Shown: positions 17,395 through 26,707 of the stretch, piece by piece | Layout of the letters: each line of letters begins with the position of its first letter | How positions within the stretch are numbered: position 1 is the first letter of the stretch | Assembly: GCF_000718015.1 (NCBI RefSeq) | Contig: NZ_JODY01000007.1 | Span: forward strand, 186,001-250,000 | DNA from: Streptomyces catenulae | GTDB taxonomy: Bacteria > Actinomycetota > Actinomycetes > Streptomycetales > Streptomycetaceae | Direction of reading: 5' to 3' | Length of the DNA: 64,000 bases | Program-made: the position numbers and the translations under genes | The notes under the pieces: model-generated | Databases searched by the model: none | What the model was told of the DNA's origin: nothing | What the model saw: the letters and a program-made list of their open reading frames with translations, nothing else

Positions 17395-18441
17395 ATGAGC
17401 GCCCTGAATCTCGATGACTTCGCCCACCTGATCGAGCGCCCCGACGGCGGCGCGCGCCGTGACGCCGAGGAGCGGCGGGCGCGGCTGGCCCTGCCGCCCG
17501 GTGCGCTGGGCCGCCTGGACGAGCTGGGCGAGTGGCTGGCCGCCGCCCAGCGGCAGGTGCCGGTGCGGCCGTTGGAGCGCGCCCGGGTGCTGCTCTTCGC
17601 CGGTGACCACGGGGTGGCCGATCTGGACGTCTCCGGACGTCCGGCCAAGGGCACGAAGGACCTCGTACGGGCCGCGCTGGACGGCAGCAGCCCGGCGGCG
17701 GTGCTGGCCCGCGGCGCCGGGGCCGGGCTGCGGGTGGTCGACATGGCGGTGGACTGCGACCCCGAGGAGCTGCCCGCCGAGGTCACCCGGCACCGGGTGC
17801 GGCGCGGTTCGGGGCGGATCGACATCGAGGACGCGCTGACCGCCGAGGAGGCCGAGGCGGCGTTCCGCACCGGGATGGCGGTCGCCGACGAGGAGGCCGA
17901 CGCCGGGACGGACCTGGTGGTGCTGGGCGATCTGAGCGTCGGTGGGACGACCGCGGCGTCGACGTTGATCGCCGCGCTCTGCGGGACCGACGCGTCGGTG
18001 GTGACCGGGCGTGGTGGCGCCGGGATCGACGATCTGGCGTGGATGCGCAAGTGCGCGGCGATCCGCGACGCGCTGCGCCGGGCCCGTCCGGTCCTCGGCG
18101 ACCAGCTGGCGCTGCTGGCCACGTCCGGGGGCGCCGATCTGGCGGCGATCACCGGGTTCCTGCTGCAGAGCGCGGTGCGCCGGACGCCGGTGATTCTCGA
18201 CGGTGTGGTGTCGGCGGCGTGTGCGCTGGTGGCGCAGCGGGTGGCGTTCCGCGCGCCCGACTGGTGGCTGGCCGGGCAGCTCAGCGGCGAACCGGCGCAG
18301 GCGAAGGCGCTGGACCGGATCGCGCTCAACCCGCTGCTCGACCACGGCGTCACAGCCGGCGAGGGAACGGGCGCCCTGTTGGCGTTGCCGCTGGTCCGGG
18401 CGGCCGCCGACCTGGCGGCGCAGCTCCCGGTCCGCGACTGA
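17395..18441 (+). CDS. cobT: Nicotinate-nucleotide--dimethylbenzimidazole phosphoribosyltransferase CobT
   Basis: 348 aa, the normal length. Makes alpha-ribazole phosphate, the lower ligand of cobalamin, from NaMN and dimethylbenzimidazole. Family blocks are visible: LLFAGDHGVADLDVS near the N-terminus, GDLSVGGTTAASTLIAALCG, and ATSGGADLAAITGFLLQSA followed by VILDGVVSAACAL. A C-terminal Glu in GEGTGALLALPL is the expected catalytic base. The ATG start at 17395 gives MSALNLDDFAHLIERPDGG. Expressed with the cobU fusion and cobS on the same strand, probably as a nucleotide-loop assembly group. NadA product feeds the NaMN pool, a metabolic rather than genetic link. Confidence 0.95.
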   Translation: MSALNLDDFAHLIERPDGGARRDAEERRARLALPPGALGRLDELGEWLAAAQRQVPVRPLERARVLLFAGDHGVADLDVSGRPAKGTKDLVRAALDGSSPAAVLARGAGAGLRVVDMAVDCDPEELPAEVTRHRVRRGSGRIDIEDALTAEEAEAAFRTGMAVADEEADAGTDLVVLGDLSVGGTTAASTLIAALCGTDASVVTGRGGAGIDDLAWMRKCAAIRDALRRARPVLGDQLALLATSGGADLAAITGFLLQSAVRRTPVILDGVVSAACALVAQRVAFRAPDWWLAGQLSGEPAQAKALDRIALNPLLDHGVTAGEGTGALLALPLVRAAADLAAQLPVRD

Positions 18442-18626
18442 CCGCGGGCGCCCGGACCTCTCCCGCGAGGGCCGTCACCGCGTCGATTCGCCCGTCCGCG
18501 CCCCGGTGAAATCCCGGCGGTCGCCGGTCGGCCGGGCCATGCTCGGGGCGGTGCGGCCGCACGGTGGCCTCCGGACGGGAGAGGCGGTACGGGCGCGCCG
18601 CGCCGTGAGCAGCAGGGGAGCAACCG

Positions 18627-19346
18627 ATGAGCGAGCCGGTCCGGGCCGGTGTGGTGCGCCGTGCCGTGGCGGCCGAGTGGGGTCCGCTGTGGCGGGCCGT
18701 GCGGGGGCCGTTGGCGGCGCGCGGGCTGCGGGCGATCCCGCTGACGCTGGCGTCGGTGACGCTGACGCTGGTGCTCCAGATCGTGCAGAACCAGCCGTGG
18801 GGGCAGGGCCCGGTGCAGGCGGCCGGGGCGCCGACGGCCGGGGCGCCGCTCTGGCTGGCGCTGCTGCGTACCCCGCTGTCGCTCTTCGTCCCGGCGCTCG
18901 ACCTGCCGGTGTGGGGCGCGTTGGCGCAGGTCCTGGTGGTGTTCGGGATCGCGGAGGTGACGCTGGGCCGGTGGCGGACGCTGGCGATGGCGTACACCGC
19001 GACGCTCGCCGGGACGCTCTACGCGCGGCTGGGCATCCGGCTCGGTCCGGGCACGCCGGTGGGGCTGCCGCCCGGGGACGCCTGGGTGGTGGACACCGGG
19101 CCGTCGGCCGCGGTGGTGGGCCTGGCGGTGTTCGTGTGCTGGCGGCTGCGGGCGCGGGTGACATGTGCGCTGGTGGTGGCGGCGATGGTCGGCGAGGTGG
19201 TGTTCGTCAAGAACAACCTGGCGGGCAAGGAGCACATCGCGGCCGTCGCGGCGACGCTGCTGGTCTGTCTGGGCTGGGAGGTGGCGGCGCGGCGGCGCCG
19301 GACGGCCGGGGCGCCCGGTGCCGGTGCGGCGGAGCGGTTGCGGTGA
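18627..19346 (+). CDS. Rhomboid-like membrane protein
   Basis: 239 aa with about six hydrophobic segments from residue 36 onward. The rhomboid-type serine motif is present as DTGPSAAVVGL (Ser160) and a candidate catalytic His lies in NNLAGKEHIAAVAA (His203), each within a membrane helix as in intramembrane proteases. The canonical GxSG is GPSA here, so activity is not certain. AGGGGAGCAACCG precedes the ATG. It sits between cobT and cobS on the same strand; a role in cobalamin synthesis is not suggested by the family. Substrate unknown. Confidence 0.75.
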   Translation: MSEPVRAGVVRRAVAAEWGPLWRAVRGPLAARGLRAIPLTLASVTLTLVLQIVQNQPWGQGPVQAAGAPTAGAPLWLALLRTPLSLFVPALDLPVWGALAQVLVVFGIAEVTLGRWRTLAMAYTATLAGTLYARLGIRLGPGTPVGLPPGDAWVVDTGPSAAVVGLAVFVCWRLRARVTCALVVAAMVGEVVFVKNNLAGKEHIAAVAATLLVCLGWEVAARRRRTAGAPGAGAAERLR

Positions 19347-19390
19347 GGGCGGCGCGCCGGGCGCCCCGGCCGCCGGGTTAGCCTGCCGCG

Positions 19391-20224
19391 ATGACCGATG
19401 CGCCCGATTCCGCCGCCCCCTCCCCCGCACCGACGCCGCCGGGCGGCCGGGCCGGTGCCGGGGACGCGCTGCGGTTCGCCTTCGGGACGCTGACCGTGTT
19501 GCCGGTGCGGGTGCGCCGCTGGGACCGGGCGGCGGCGCGCGGCGGGATGCTCTGCGCCCCGCTGGCCGGGCTGGTCGTCGGGGCGGTGGCGGCGGCGGTC
19601 GGTACGGCGCTGCTCGCGCTGGGCGGCTCCCCGTTGCTCGCCGCGACCGGCTCCGCCGCGGTGCCCGCCGCGCTCACCCGCGGTCTCCATCTGGACGGCC
19701 TCGCGGACACCGCCGACGGTCTGGGCAGCGCCCGGCCGCCCGAGGACGCGCTGCGCATCATGAAGCAGTCCGACATCGGCCCGTTCGGTGTGATCACCCT
19801 GCTGTTCGCGCTGGTGGCGCAGGTGGCGGCGCTGTCCGGGCTGTACGCCGACGGCTGGGTCCGCGGCGCGGTGGCCGCCGTGGTCTCGGCGACCGTGGCG
19901 CGCTGTGCGCTGACCCTCGCCTGCCGCCGGGGGGTGCCCGCCGCGCGGCCCGAGGGGCTGGGCGCCGCGGTCGCCGGGGCGGTGCCGCGCGGTGCGGCGG
20001 CCGGGTGCGCGGCGCTGGTCTGCGCGGCGGCTGCCGGGCTGGGCGCGATCGGCGGGCCGTCCGGTGCGGTGCACACCGCGGTGGCGGTGGCGCTGGCGGT
20101 GGCCGTCGCCGAGGGGTTGCTGCGCCACTGCCGTCGGCGGTTCGGCGGGGTGACGGGCGATGTGTTCGGGGCGCTCGCGGAGGCGGCGGCGCTCACCGCG
20201 CTGGTGGTTCTGGCGCTGGGCTGA
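19391..20224 (+). CDS. cobS: Adenosylcobinamide-GDP ribazoletransferase (cobalamin synthase) CobS
   Basis: 277-aa membrane enzyme that joins adenosylcobinamide-GDP to alpha-ribazole, the last step of nucleotide-loop assembly. The signature GLHLDGLADTADGLG, with the metal-binding Asp residues, is complete, followed by EDALRIMKQSDIGPFGVI, the second conserved block. About six hydrophobic segments alternate with short loops. It begins with a polar Pro/Ala-rich tail (residues 1-25). It takes the products of the cobU fusion and cobT, so all three catalytic steps of this branch are encoded within 5.3 kb. Confidence 0.95.
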   Translation: MTDAPDSAAPSPAPTPPGGRAGAGDALRFAFGTLTVLPVRVRRWDRAAARGGMLCAPLAGLVVGAVAAAVGTALLALGGSPLLAATGSAAVPAALTRGLHLDGLADTADGLGSARPPEDALRIMKQSDIGPFGVITLLFALVAQVAALSGLYADGWVRGAVAAVVSATVARCALTLACRRGVPAARPEGLGAAVAGAVPRGAAAGCAALVCAAAAGLGAIGGPSGAVHTAVAVALAVAVAEGLLRHCRRRFGGVTGDVFGALAEAAALTALVVLALG

Positions 20225-20605
20225 CCCGCCGCACGGAGGGGCGGCCCGCCGGTCCGTGGCGTCCGCGGTCCGCCGCGCGAGGGCCGGGAGGACGCCCTCC
20301 GGGGGCGCCGTTCAGGGCCGTTGGTGCCGCCACGCCGGGCGGCGTCACTGTGGCGCCGCTCTCATTCCGTGTGCGGAACAAGCCGTTCGCCCGCTTTGCA
20401 CCGGCACCCCGTACCGGCCGGAAATCCCTCAACTCCCCTGCCACAACAGGGTCGTTGGGTCGCACGGGCATCTGCCGTACGGGCGGTGGGGATCGGCCCT
20501 CCGCCGTCGCTCCCCGTTCCGTGCGGGCGCCCCGAGCGTAGGCTCGGCCGCACGCCGCTCCCTGAGCGCGAACGGATTCCCGGACGGAACAGGACTTTCA
20601 TCACC
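20225..20605. other. Intergenic region before pepA
   Basis: 381 bases with no convincing gene. The only clear structure is a small hairpin, TTCCG-tgtg-CGGAA at 20365-20378. The pepA promoter must lie here, but no good -35/-10 pair was found by eye. Confidence 0.4.
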
Positions 20606-22153
20606 GTGACTGCACTGACCCTCAGTACTTCTTCCGCCGCAACGGCGCGCGCGGATGCCGTCGTCGTGGGCGTGGCCAAGGGCGCCAAGGGCCCTGTGCC
20701 CGCCACCGGCGCCGAAGCCGTGGACGAGGCGTTCGGCGGCAAGCTCGCCGCCGTCCTGGAGACTCTCGGCGCGACGGGTGCCGAGGGCGAGGTGACCAAG
20801 CTGCCCGCCGCCGACGGCCTCAAGGCGCCGGTCGTGCTGGCGGTCGGCCTCGGCGCCGCTCCGGCCAAGGGCGAGACGTACGACAACGAGACGCTGCGCC
20901 GCGCCGCGGGCAGCGCCGCCCGCGCGCTGAACGGCACGAAGAAGGCGGCCTTCGCGCTGCCGCTGGAGGACGCCGAGGCGGCCGCCGCGGTCTCCGAGGG
21001 CGCGCTGTTCGGCGCGTACGCCTTCACCGCGTTCCGCAGCGACGCCGCCCCGGCCAAGGGCAAGAAGGGCGCGAAGGGCGGCAACGGCTCCTCGGACCCG
21101 CTCGCGGAGGTCACCCTGGTCGGCGGCAAGCCGCGGGACAAGGAGTTCAAGGCGGCGACCGAGCGTGCCCAGGTGCTGGCGGCGGAGCTCCACCGCGCCC
21201 GCGACCTGGTCAACACCCCGTCCAACGCGCTGAACCCGAAGACCTTCGCCGCCGAGGCGCAGGCCGCGGCCAAGGAGTTCGGCCTCAAGGTCGAGGTGCT
21301 GGACGAGAAGGCGCTGAAGAAGGGCGGCTTCGGCGGTCTGCTCGGCGTCGGCCAGGGCTCGGACGCCCCGCCGCGTCTGGTGCGCATCGCGCACACCCAC
21401 CCCAAGGCGGAGAAGACGCTCGCGCTGGTCGGCAAGGGCATCACGTACGACTCGGGCGGCATCTCGCTGAAGCCGGCCGGGCACAACGAGACGATGAAGT
21501 GCGACATGGCCGGTGCCGCCGCGGTGTTCGCCACCGTCGTCGCCGCCGCGCGCCTGGGCCTGGCGGTGAACGTCACCGGCTGGCTGGCGCTCGCCGAGAA
21601 CATGCCGTCGGGCAACGCCACCCGCCCCGGTGACGTGCTGACGATGTACAGCGGCAAGACGGTCGAGGTGCTCAACACCGACGCCGAGGGCCGCCTGGTG
21701 CTCGCCGACGCGCTGACCCGCGCGTCGGAGGAGGAGCCGGACGCCATCGTCGACGTCGCGACGCTGACCGGCGCGATGATGCTGGCGCTGGGCAACCGCA
21801 CCTTCGGGATCATGGCCAACGACGACGCCTTCCGCACCACGGTCCACGAGATCTCGGAGGAGGTCGGCGAGCAGTCCTGGCCGATGCCGATGCCCGCCGA
21901 GCTGCGCAAGGGCATGGACTCCCCGGTGGCGGACATCGCCAACATGGGCGAGCGGATGGGCGGCGGCCTGGTCGCCGGTCTGTTCCTGAAGGAGTTCGTC
22001 GGCGAGGGCATCACCTGGGCCCACCTCGACATCGCGGGCCCGGCGTTCCACGAGAGCGCGCCGTACGGCTACACGCACAAGGGCGGCACCGGCTCCTCGG
22101 TCCGCACCCTGCTGCGGCTGGCCGAGCGCACCGCCTCGGGCGACCTGGGCTGA
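20606..22153 (+). CDS. pepA: Leucyl aminopeptidase (M17 family)
   Basis: 515 aa, cytosolic metallo-exopeptidase that removes N-terminal residues; the usual family length. The N-terminal domain (about 1-170) is variable, with a Lys/Gly-rich insert (KGKKGAKGGNGSSD). The catalytic domain has GKGITYDSGGISLKPA (Lys and Asp metal ligands), MKCDMAGAAAVF, and the family signature NTDAEGRLVLADAL with its Asp/Glu ligands and catalytic Arg. The GTG start at 20606 (VTALTLSTSS) follows ACAGGAC. It is followed by a strong terminator and then by lpdA. Confidence 0.96.
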   Translation: MTALTLSTSSAATARADAVVVGVAKGAKGPVPATGAEAVDEAFGGKLAAVLETLGATGAEGEVTKLPAADGLKAPVVLAVGLGAAPAKGETYDNETLRRAAGSAARALNGTKKAAFALPLEDAEAAAAVSEGALFGAYAFTAFRSDAAPAKGKKGAKGGNGSSDPLAEVTLVGGKPRDKEFKAATERAQVLAAELHRARDLVNTPSNALNPKTFAAEAQAAAKEFGLKVEVLDEKALKKGGFGGLLGVGQGSDAPPRLVRIAHTHPKAEKTLALVGKGITYDSGGISLKPAGHNETMKCDMAGAAAVFATVVAAARLGLAVNVTGWLALAENMPSGNATRPGDVLTMYSGKTVEVLNTDAEGRLVLADALTRASEEEPDAIVDVATLTGAMMLALGNRTFGIMANDDAFRTTVHEISEEVGEQSWPMPMPAELRKGMDSPVADIANMGERMGGGLVAGLFLKEFVGEGITWAHLDIAGPAFHESAPYGYTHKGGTGSSVRTLLRLAERTASGDLG

Positions 22154-22171
22154 GTCCGCCCGCTCCGCGCG

Positions 22172-22207
22172 CCGACGGCCCCGGGCCTCACCGTCCGGGG
22201 CCGTCGG
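22172..22207 (+). terminator. Terminator after pepA
   Basis: Perfect 13-bp stem, 22172-22184 with 22195-22207, ten-base loop. The rest of the 22154-22531 gap has no gene and should hold the lpdA promoter. Confidence 0.8.
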
Positions 22208-22531
22208 TGTGCCGCGGGTGACCGCACTCCGGGCGCCCCTCGGGGACGGCGTTCGCCCTCGACGAAATCCGCAGGCCGTCCCGCCGCCCTCCCCAGGTGG
22301 TGCTTCGCGCCACGACGCCGCCGCCTACGCCCGGGTAACCCGTGTGCGACGGCGGATGTGCCGCCGCCAGGCCCGGCCCGCCGTCCCAGCTTCACCGAAC
22401 AAGTGCGAAGATGGGTTCTCGGCAGGACAGGGCCCCCCTTACCCAGGGCCGACGTGAAGAGCGGCCGAACCACAGCCGCCGACCGGTCATCGGAGACCGG
22501 TTCCGGCGTACCCATGCATGGAGGACGTGAC

Positions 22532-23920
22532 GTGGCGAACGACGCCAGCACCGTTTTCGACCTAGTGATCCTCGGTGGCGGCAGTGGCGGTTACGCCGCG
22601 GCCCTGCGCGGGGCGCAGCTGGGCCTGGACGTCGCCCTGATCGAGAAGGGCAAGGTCGGCGGTACCTGCCTGCACAACGGCTGCATCCCCACCAAGGCGC
22701 TGCTGCACGCCGGTGAGATCGCCGACCAGGCTCGTGAGAGCGAGCAGTTCGGTGTCAAGGCCACCTTCGAGGGCATCGACATCGACGCCGTCCACAAGTA
22801 CAAGGACGACGTCATCTCCGGCCTCTACAAGGGCCTGCAGGGGCTGATCGCCTCCCGCAAGGTGACCTACATCGAGGGTGAGGGCAAGCTCTCCTCCCCG
22901 ACCTCCGTCGACGTGGGCGGCCAGCGCGTGACCGGCCGCCATGTCCTGCTGGCGACCGGCTCCGTGCCGAAGTCGCTGCCGGGCCTGACCATCGACGGCG
23001 ACCGCATCATCTCCTCGGACCACGCGCTGAAGCTGAACCGCGTGCCGAAGTCCGCGATCGTCCTGGGCGGCGGCGTCATCGGCGTCGAGTTCGCCTCGGC
23101 GTGGAAGTCCTTCGGCACCGACGTCACCATCGTCGAGGGCCTCAAGCACCTCGTCCCGGTCGAGGACGAGAACAGCTCCAAGCTGCTGGAGCGCGCCTTC
23201 CGCAAGCGCGGCATCAAGTTCAACCTCGGCACCTTCTTCGACAAGGCCGAGTACACCGCCGACGGCGTCAAGGTGACCCTGGCCGACGGCAAGAGCTTCG
23301 AGGCCGAGGTCCTCCTGGTCGCGATCGGCCGCGGGCCGGTCTCGGCGGGCCTGGGCTACGAGGAGCAGGGCGTCGCCATGGACCGTGGCTACGTCCTGGT
23401 CGACGAGTACATGCAGACCAACGTTCCGACGATCTCGGCCGTCGGCGACCTCGTCCCCACCCTCCAGCTCGCGCACGTCGGCTTCGCCGAGGGCATGCTG
23501 GTGGCGGAGCGGCTGGCGGGTCTGAAGACCGTGCCGATCGACTACGACGGCGTGCCGCGCGTGACGTACTGCCACCCCGAGGTCGCCTCGGTGGGCATCT
23601 CCGAGGCGAAGGCCAAGGAGCTGTACGGCGCCGACAAGGTCGTCACGCTGAAGTACAACCTCGCGGGCAACGGCAAGAGCAAGATCCTGAAGACCACGGG
23701 CGAGATCAAGCTCGTCCAGGTCAAGGACGGTGCCGTGGTCGGCGTCCACATGGTCGGTGACCGTATGGGCGAGCAGGTCGGTGAGGCCCAGCTGGTCTAC
23801 AACTGGGAAGCCCTGCCGGCCGAGGTTGCGCAGCTCGTTCACGCGCACCCCACGCAGAACGAAGCTCTCGGGGAGGCCCACCTGGCGCTGGCCGGCAAGC
23901 CCCTCCACTCCCACGACTGA
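22532..23920 (+). CDS. lpdA: Dihydrolipoyl dehydrogenase (E3)
   Basis: 462-aa FAD flavoenzyme that reoxidises dihydrolipoyl groups of the 2-oxoacid dehydrogenase E2 and reduces NAD. The FAD site is VILGGGSGGYAAALRGAQLG, the redox disulfide is Cys46/Cys51 in GGTCLHNGCIPTKALLH, the NAD site is VLGGGVIGVEFASAW, and the interface active-site pair is HAHPTQNEAL near the C-terminus. GTG start with GGAGG seven bases upstream. E2 begins 87 bases downstream, so the two are probably one transcript. It serves the pyruvate and 2-oxoglutarate complexes. Confidence 0.97.
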   Translation: MANDASTVFDLVILGGGSGGYAAALRGAQLGLDVALIEKGKVGGTCLHNGCIPTKALLHAGEIADQARESEQFGVKATFEGIDIDAVHKYKDDVISGLYKGLQGLIASRKVTYIEGEGKLSSPTSVDVGGQRVTGRHVLLATGSVPKSLPGLTIDGDRIISSDHALKLNRVPKSAIVLGGGVIGVEFASAWKSFGTDVTIVEGLKHLVPVEDENSSKLLERAFRKRGIKFNLGTFFDKAEYTADGVKVTLADGKSFEAEVLLVAIGRGPVSAGLGYEEQGVAMDRGYVLVDEYMQTNVPTISAVGDLVPTLQLAHVGFAEGMLVAERLAGLKTVPIDYDGVPRVTYCHPEVASVGISEAKAKELYGADKVVTLKYNLAGNGKSKILKTTGEIKLVQVKDGAVVGVHMVGDRMGEQVGEAQLVYNWEALPAEVAQLVHAHPTQNEALGEAHLALAGKPLHSHD

Positions 23921-24007
23921 CCCTCAGTCCCGGGCGCGACCACATCCGCACCTCCCCGCGCGACACCGTGCGCGCAGGGAAACCATCCGTTAGGAGCAAC
24001 AGAAACC

Positions 24008-25747
24008 ATGGCGGTTTCCGTATCCCTTCCGGCGCTCGGCGAGAGCGTCACCGAGGGCACCGTCACCCGCTGGCTCAAGGCCGAGGGTGAGCGCGTCGAG
24101 GCCGACGAGCCCCTGCTGGAGGTGTCGACCGACAAGGTCGACACCGAGATCCCCGCCCCCGCGTCGGGCATCCTGGCGTCCATCAAGGTCGCCGAGGACG
24201 AGACCGTCGAGGTCGGCTCCGAGCTGGCCGTCATCGACGACGGCTCCGGTGCCCCCGCCGCGGCTCCGGCCCCGGCCGCCGCCGAGGCGCCCGCCGCACA
24301 GCCCGAGCCCGCGGCCGCCCCGGTGGCCGAGGCCCCGGCGCCCGCCGCCGCCCCGGCGGCCGGTGGCGCCTCCGGTACCGACGTCACGCTGCCCGCGCTG
24401 GGCGAGTCGGTCACCGAGGGCACCGTCACCCGTTGGCTGAAGGAGGTCGGCGAGGAGGTCTCGGAGGACGAGCCCCTGCTGGAGGTCTCCACCGACAAGG
24501 TCGACACCGAGATCCCGGCGCCGGTCTCCGGCACCCTGCTGGAGATCCTGGTGGCCGAGGACGAGACCGCCGAGGTCGGCGCCAAGCTCGCCGTCATCGG
24601 CTCGGCCGCCGCGGCGCCCGCCGCCGCCCCGGCCGCTCCGGCCCCGGCCCCGGCTCCGGCCGCTCCGGCCCCGGCCGCCCCCGCGGCTCCGGCGCCCGCG
24701 CCCGCCGCCCCGGCTCCGGCTCCGGCCGCCGCTCCGGCTCCGGCCGCGCCCGCCGCTCCGGCTCCGGCCCCCGCGGCGCCCGTCACCCCGGCTCCGGCCG
24801 CCGGTGAGGGCGACGGCGCGTACGTCACCCCGCTGGTGCGCAAGCTCGCCGCGGAGAACGGCGTCAACCTCGCCACGGTCAAGGGCACCGGCGTCGGTGG
24901 CCGCGTCCGCAAGCAGGACGTCATCGCCGCCGCGGAGGCCGCCAAGGCCGCCGCCCCGGCTCCGGCCGCCCCGGCCGCCGCTGCCGCGTCGAAGCCCGCC
25001 GCCCCCGTCATCGAGGCGTCGCCGCTGCGCGGTCAGACCGTCAAGATGCCGCGGATGCGCAAGGTCATCGGCGACAACATGATGAAGGCCCTGCACAGCC
25101 AGGCGCAGCTCACCAGCGTGGTCGAGGTGGACGTCACCAAGATCATGCGGATGCGCAACAAGGCCAAGGACGCCTTCGCGCAGCGTGAGGGCGTCAAGCT
25201 CTCCCCGATGCCGTTCTTCGTCAAGGCCGCTGTCCAGGCGCTGAAGGCCCACCCGGTCGTCAACGCCCGGATCAACGAGGACGAGGGCACGATCACCTAC
25301 TTCGACACCGAGAACGTCGGTATCGCGGTGGACGCGGAGAAGGGCCTGATGACCCCGGTCATCAAGGACGCCGGTGACCTCAACATCACCGGTATCGCCA
25401 AGAAGACCGCCGACCTCGCCGGCAAGGTCCGCTCCAACAAGATCACCCCGGACGACCTCGCCGGAGCCACGTTCACCATCTCGAACACCGGCTCCCGTGG
25501 CGCGCTCTTCGACACCGTGATCGTGCCGCCGAACCAGGTCGGCATCCTCGGTATCGGCGCCACCGTCAAGCGCCCCGTGGTCATCAACCACCCCGACCTC
25601 GGCGAGACCATCGCCGTCCGGGACATGACCTACCTGGCGCTCTCCTACGACCACCGTCTGGTGGACGGCGCGGATGCCGCCCGTTACCTGACCACGGTCA
25701 AGCAGATCCTGGAAGCCGCCGAGTTCGAGACCGAGATCGGTCTCTGA
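24008..25747 (+). CDS. sucB: E2 dihydrolipoamide acyltransferase with two lipoyl domains
   Basis: 579 aa. Two nearly identical lipoyl domains (about 1-78 and 125-200) carry the lipoylated lysines Lys43 and Lys164 in STDKVDTEIPAP. A long Ala/Pro linker (200-268) leads to the E1/E3-binding domain (AYVTPLVRKLAAENGVNL to RVRKQDVIAAAE, 271-310), a second Ala/Pro linker, and the catalytic core from about 340 with active-site His549 and Asp553 in SYDHRLVDGADAARYL. It is customarily named SucB, but its neighbours are lpdA and the pyruvate E1 gene aceE, so it most likely acts as the pyruvate E2, possibly shared with the 2-oxoglutarate complex as known in Corynebacterium. Confidence 0.93.
   Translation: MAVSVSLPALGESVTEGTVTRWLKAEGERVEADEPLLEVSTDKVDTEIPAPASGILASIKVAEDETVEVGSELAVIDDGSGAPAAAPAPAAAEAPAAQPEPAAAPVAEAPAPAAAPAAGGASGTDVTLPALGESVTEGTVTRWLKEVGEEVSEDEPLLEVSTDKVDTEIPAPVSGTLLEILVAEDETAEVGAKLAVIGSAAAAPAAAPAAPAPAPAPAAPAPAAPAAPAPAPAAPAPAPAAAPAPAAPAAPAPAPAAPVTPAPAAGEGDGAYVTPLVRKLAAENGVNLATVKGTGVGGRVRKQDVIAAAEAAKAAAPAPAAPAAAAASKPAAPVIEASPLRGQTVKMPRMRKVIGDNMMKALHSQAQLTSVVEVDVTKIMRMRNKAKDAFAQREGVKLSPMPFFVKAAVQALKAHPVVNARINEDEGTITYFDTENVGIAVDAEKGLMTPVIKDAGDLNITGIAKKTADLAGKVRSNKITPDDLAGATFTISNTGSRGALFDTVIVPPNQVGILGIGATVKRPVVINHPDLGETIAVRDMTYLALSYDHRLVDGADAARYLTTVKQILEAAEFETEIGL
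24601..24800 (+). repeat. Ala/Pro-rich linker repeat in E2
   Basis: Low-complexity DNA built of GCC/GCT/CCG-type codons, encoding about 65 residues that are almost only Ala and Pro. It is the flexible swinging-arm linker. The two lipoyl domains at 24008-24250 and 24380-24600 are themselves a near-perfect duplication. Confidence 0.85.
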
Positions 25748-25772
25748 GCGAGGCGCCGACCAGCGCGTGCAA

Positions 25773-25804
25773 CGGCCCCGTCCGGGTTCTCCCGGGCGGG
25801 GCCG
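25773..25804 (+). terminator. Terminator after E2
   Basis: Fourteen-base stem with one G-U pair, 25773-25786 with 25791-25804, and a TTCT loop. Confidence 0.8.
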
Positions 25805-25959
25805 CTCGCGTTCCCGGCCGCGTTCTCCCAGGTGGGCGCCGCACCGGAAGCGGGCGGCCGTGAGCAGCACCACGTGTGATCCAGGTCCCGCGGCCCCGCC
25901 CGACGATGACCACGCCCCGTATCGTCTCCGTCACCACCCCACCCGCGAGGAGCACCGTC

Positions 25960-26583
25960 ATGACCCCGCCCGTCGTCCATTCGCTGCGCGAGCAGATCCG
26001 CGAGCACATCCTTGAGGGGATCGTCCGCGGCAGGTGGCAGCCCGGCGAACGGATCGTGGAGCGGCGGATCGCGGCCGAGCTGGAGGTCAGCCAGACGCCG
26101 GTGCGGGAGGCGCTGCGGGAGCTGGAGTCGCTGCGGCTGATCGAGTCGGCGCCGAACAAGGGCGTCCGGGTGCGGGACCTGACCCCCGCCGACCTCAAGG
26201 AGAGCTACCCCGTACGGGCCGGTCTGGAGCAGGTCGCGGCGGAGTTGGCGGCCGGTCAGCTGGCGGAGGGCACCGAGGCGCTGGAGCGCGAGGTGGAGCG
26301 GCTGCGGGAGGCGGACCGGGCGGGCGACGGCGAGGCGCAGGTGCGGCACACGGTGGCGTTCCACCGGGAGATCGTGCGGGCGGCGGGGAACGGCGTGCTG
26401 CTGCACACCTGGGAGTCGCTGGGGGTGGAGGTGTGGACGACGCTGTCGATCCGCTGGTTCAGCCCCGAGCCGCGTTCGCACGCCCAGGACCACCAGGAGA
26501 TCGTGGACGCGTTCCGGCGCCGTGATCCGCGGATCGGCCCGCTGCTCAAGGCCCATGTGCTGAGCTGCGCGCCGCGGGTCTGA
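25960..26583 (+). CDS. GntR-family regulator, FCD subfamily
   Basis: 207-aa repressor-type regulator. The winged helix (about 5-75) includes [33 protein letters not shown] and the recognition helix [17 protein letters not shown]. The C-terminal all-helical FCD domain has likely metal or effector residues in [11 protein letters not shown] and [13 protein letters not shown]. The ATG at 25960 is chosen because GAGGAGC lies eight bases upstream; earlier codons lack a site. It lies directly before aceE, whose promoter holds a perfect 17-bp palindrome, so autoregulation is less likely than control of aceE. The effector could be pyruvate or a related acid, by analogy with PdhR (inference). Confidence 0.9.
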   Translation: MTPPVVHSLREQIREHILEGIVRGRWQPGERIVERRIAAELEVSQTPVREALRELESLRLIESAPNKGVRVRDLTPADLKESYPVRAGLEQVAAELAAGQLAEGTEALEREVERLREADRAGDGEAQVRHTVAFHREIVRAAGNGVLLHTWESLGVEVWTTLSIRWFSPEPRSHAQDHQEIVDAFRRRDPRIGPLLKAHVLSCAPRV

Positions 26584-26597
26584 GCGGCGGGGTCCGG

Positions 26598-26640
26598 CGG
26601 GGCGGGGGCGGCCGTACGGCGGCGCTTCCGCCCCGTTTTT
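26598..26640 (+). terminator. Terminator with T tract after the gntR gene
   Basis: CGGGGCGG (26598-26605) pairs with CCGCCCCG (26628-26635), followed by five T residues. Confidence 0.75.
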
Positions 26641-26707
26641 CGTCTGGCACGCGGTGCCCGGGTATGCGGCACCCCGTGCCGACCTGCGACGATTCTCCCG
26701 GGCAGCG

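Noticed and set aside
22562..23914. 450-codon frame opposite lpdA
   Set aside because: Composition shadow of a well-defined lpdA gene; no domain, no ribosome site.
24380..24960. Repeats in the E2 gene taken as a possible CRISPR or tandem array
   Set aside because: They are lipoyl-domain duplication and Ala/Pro linker codons, in frame and with known function.
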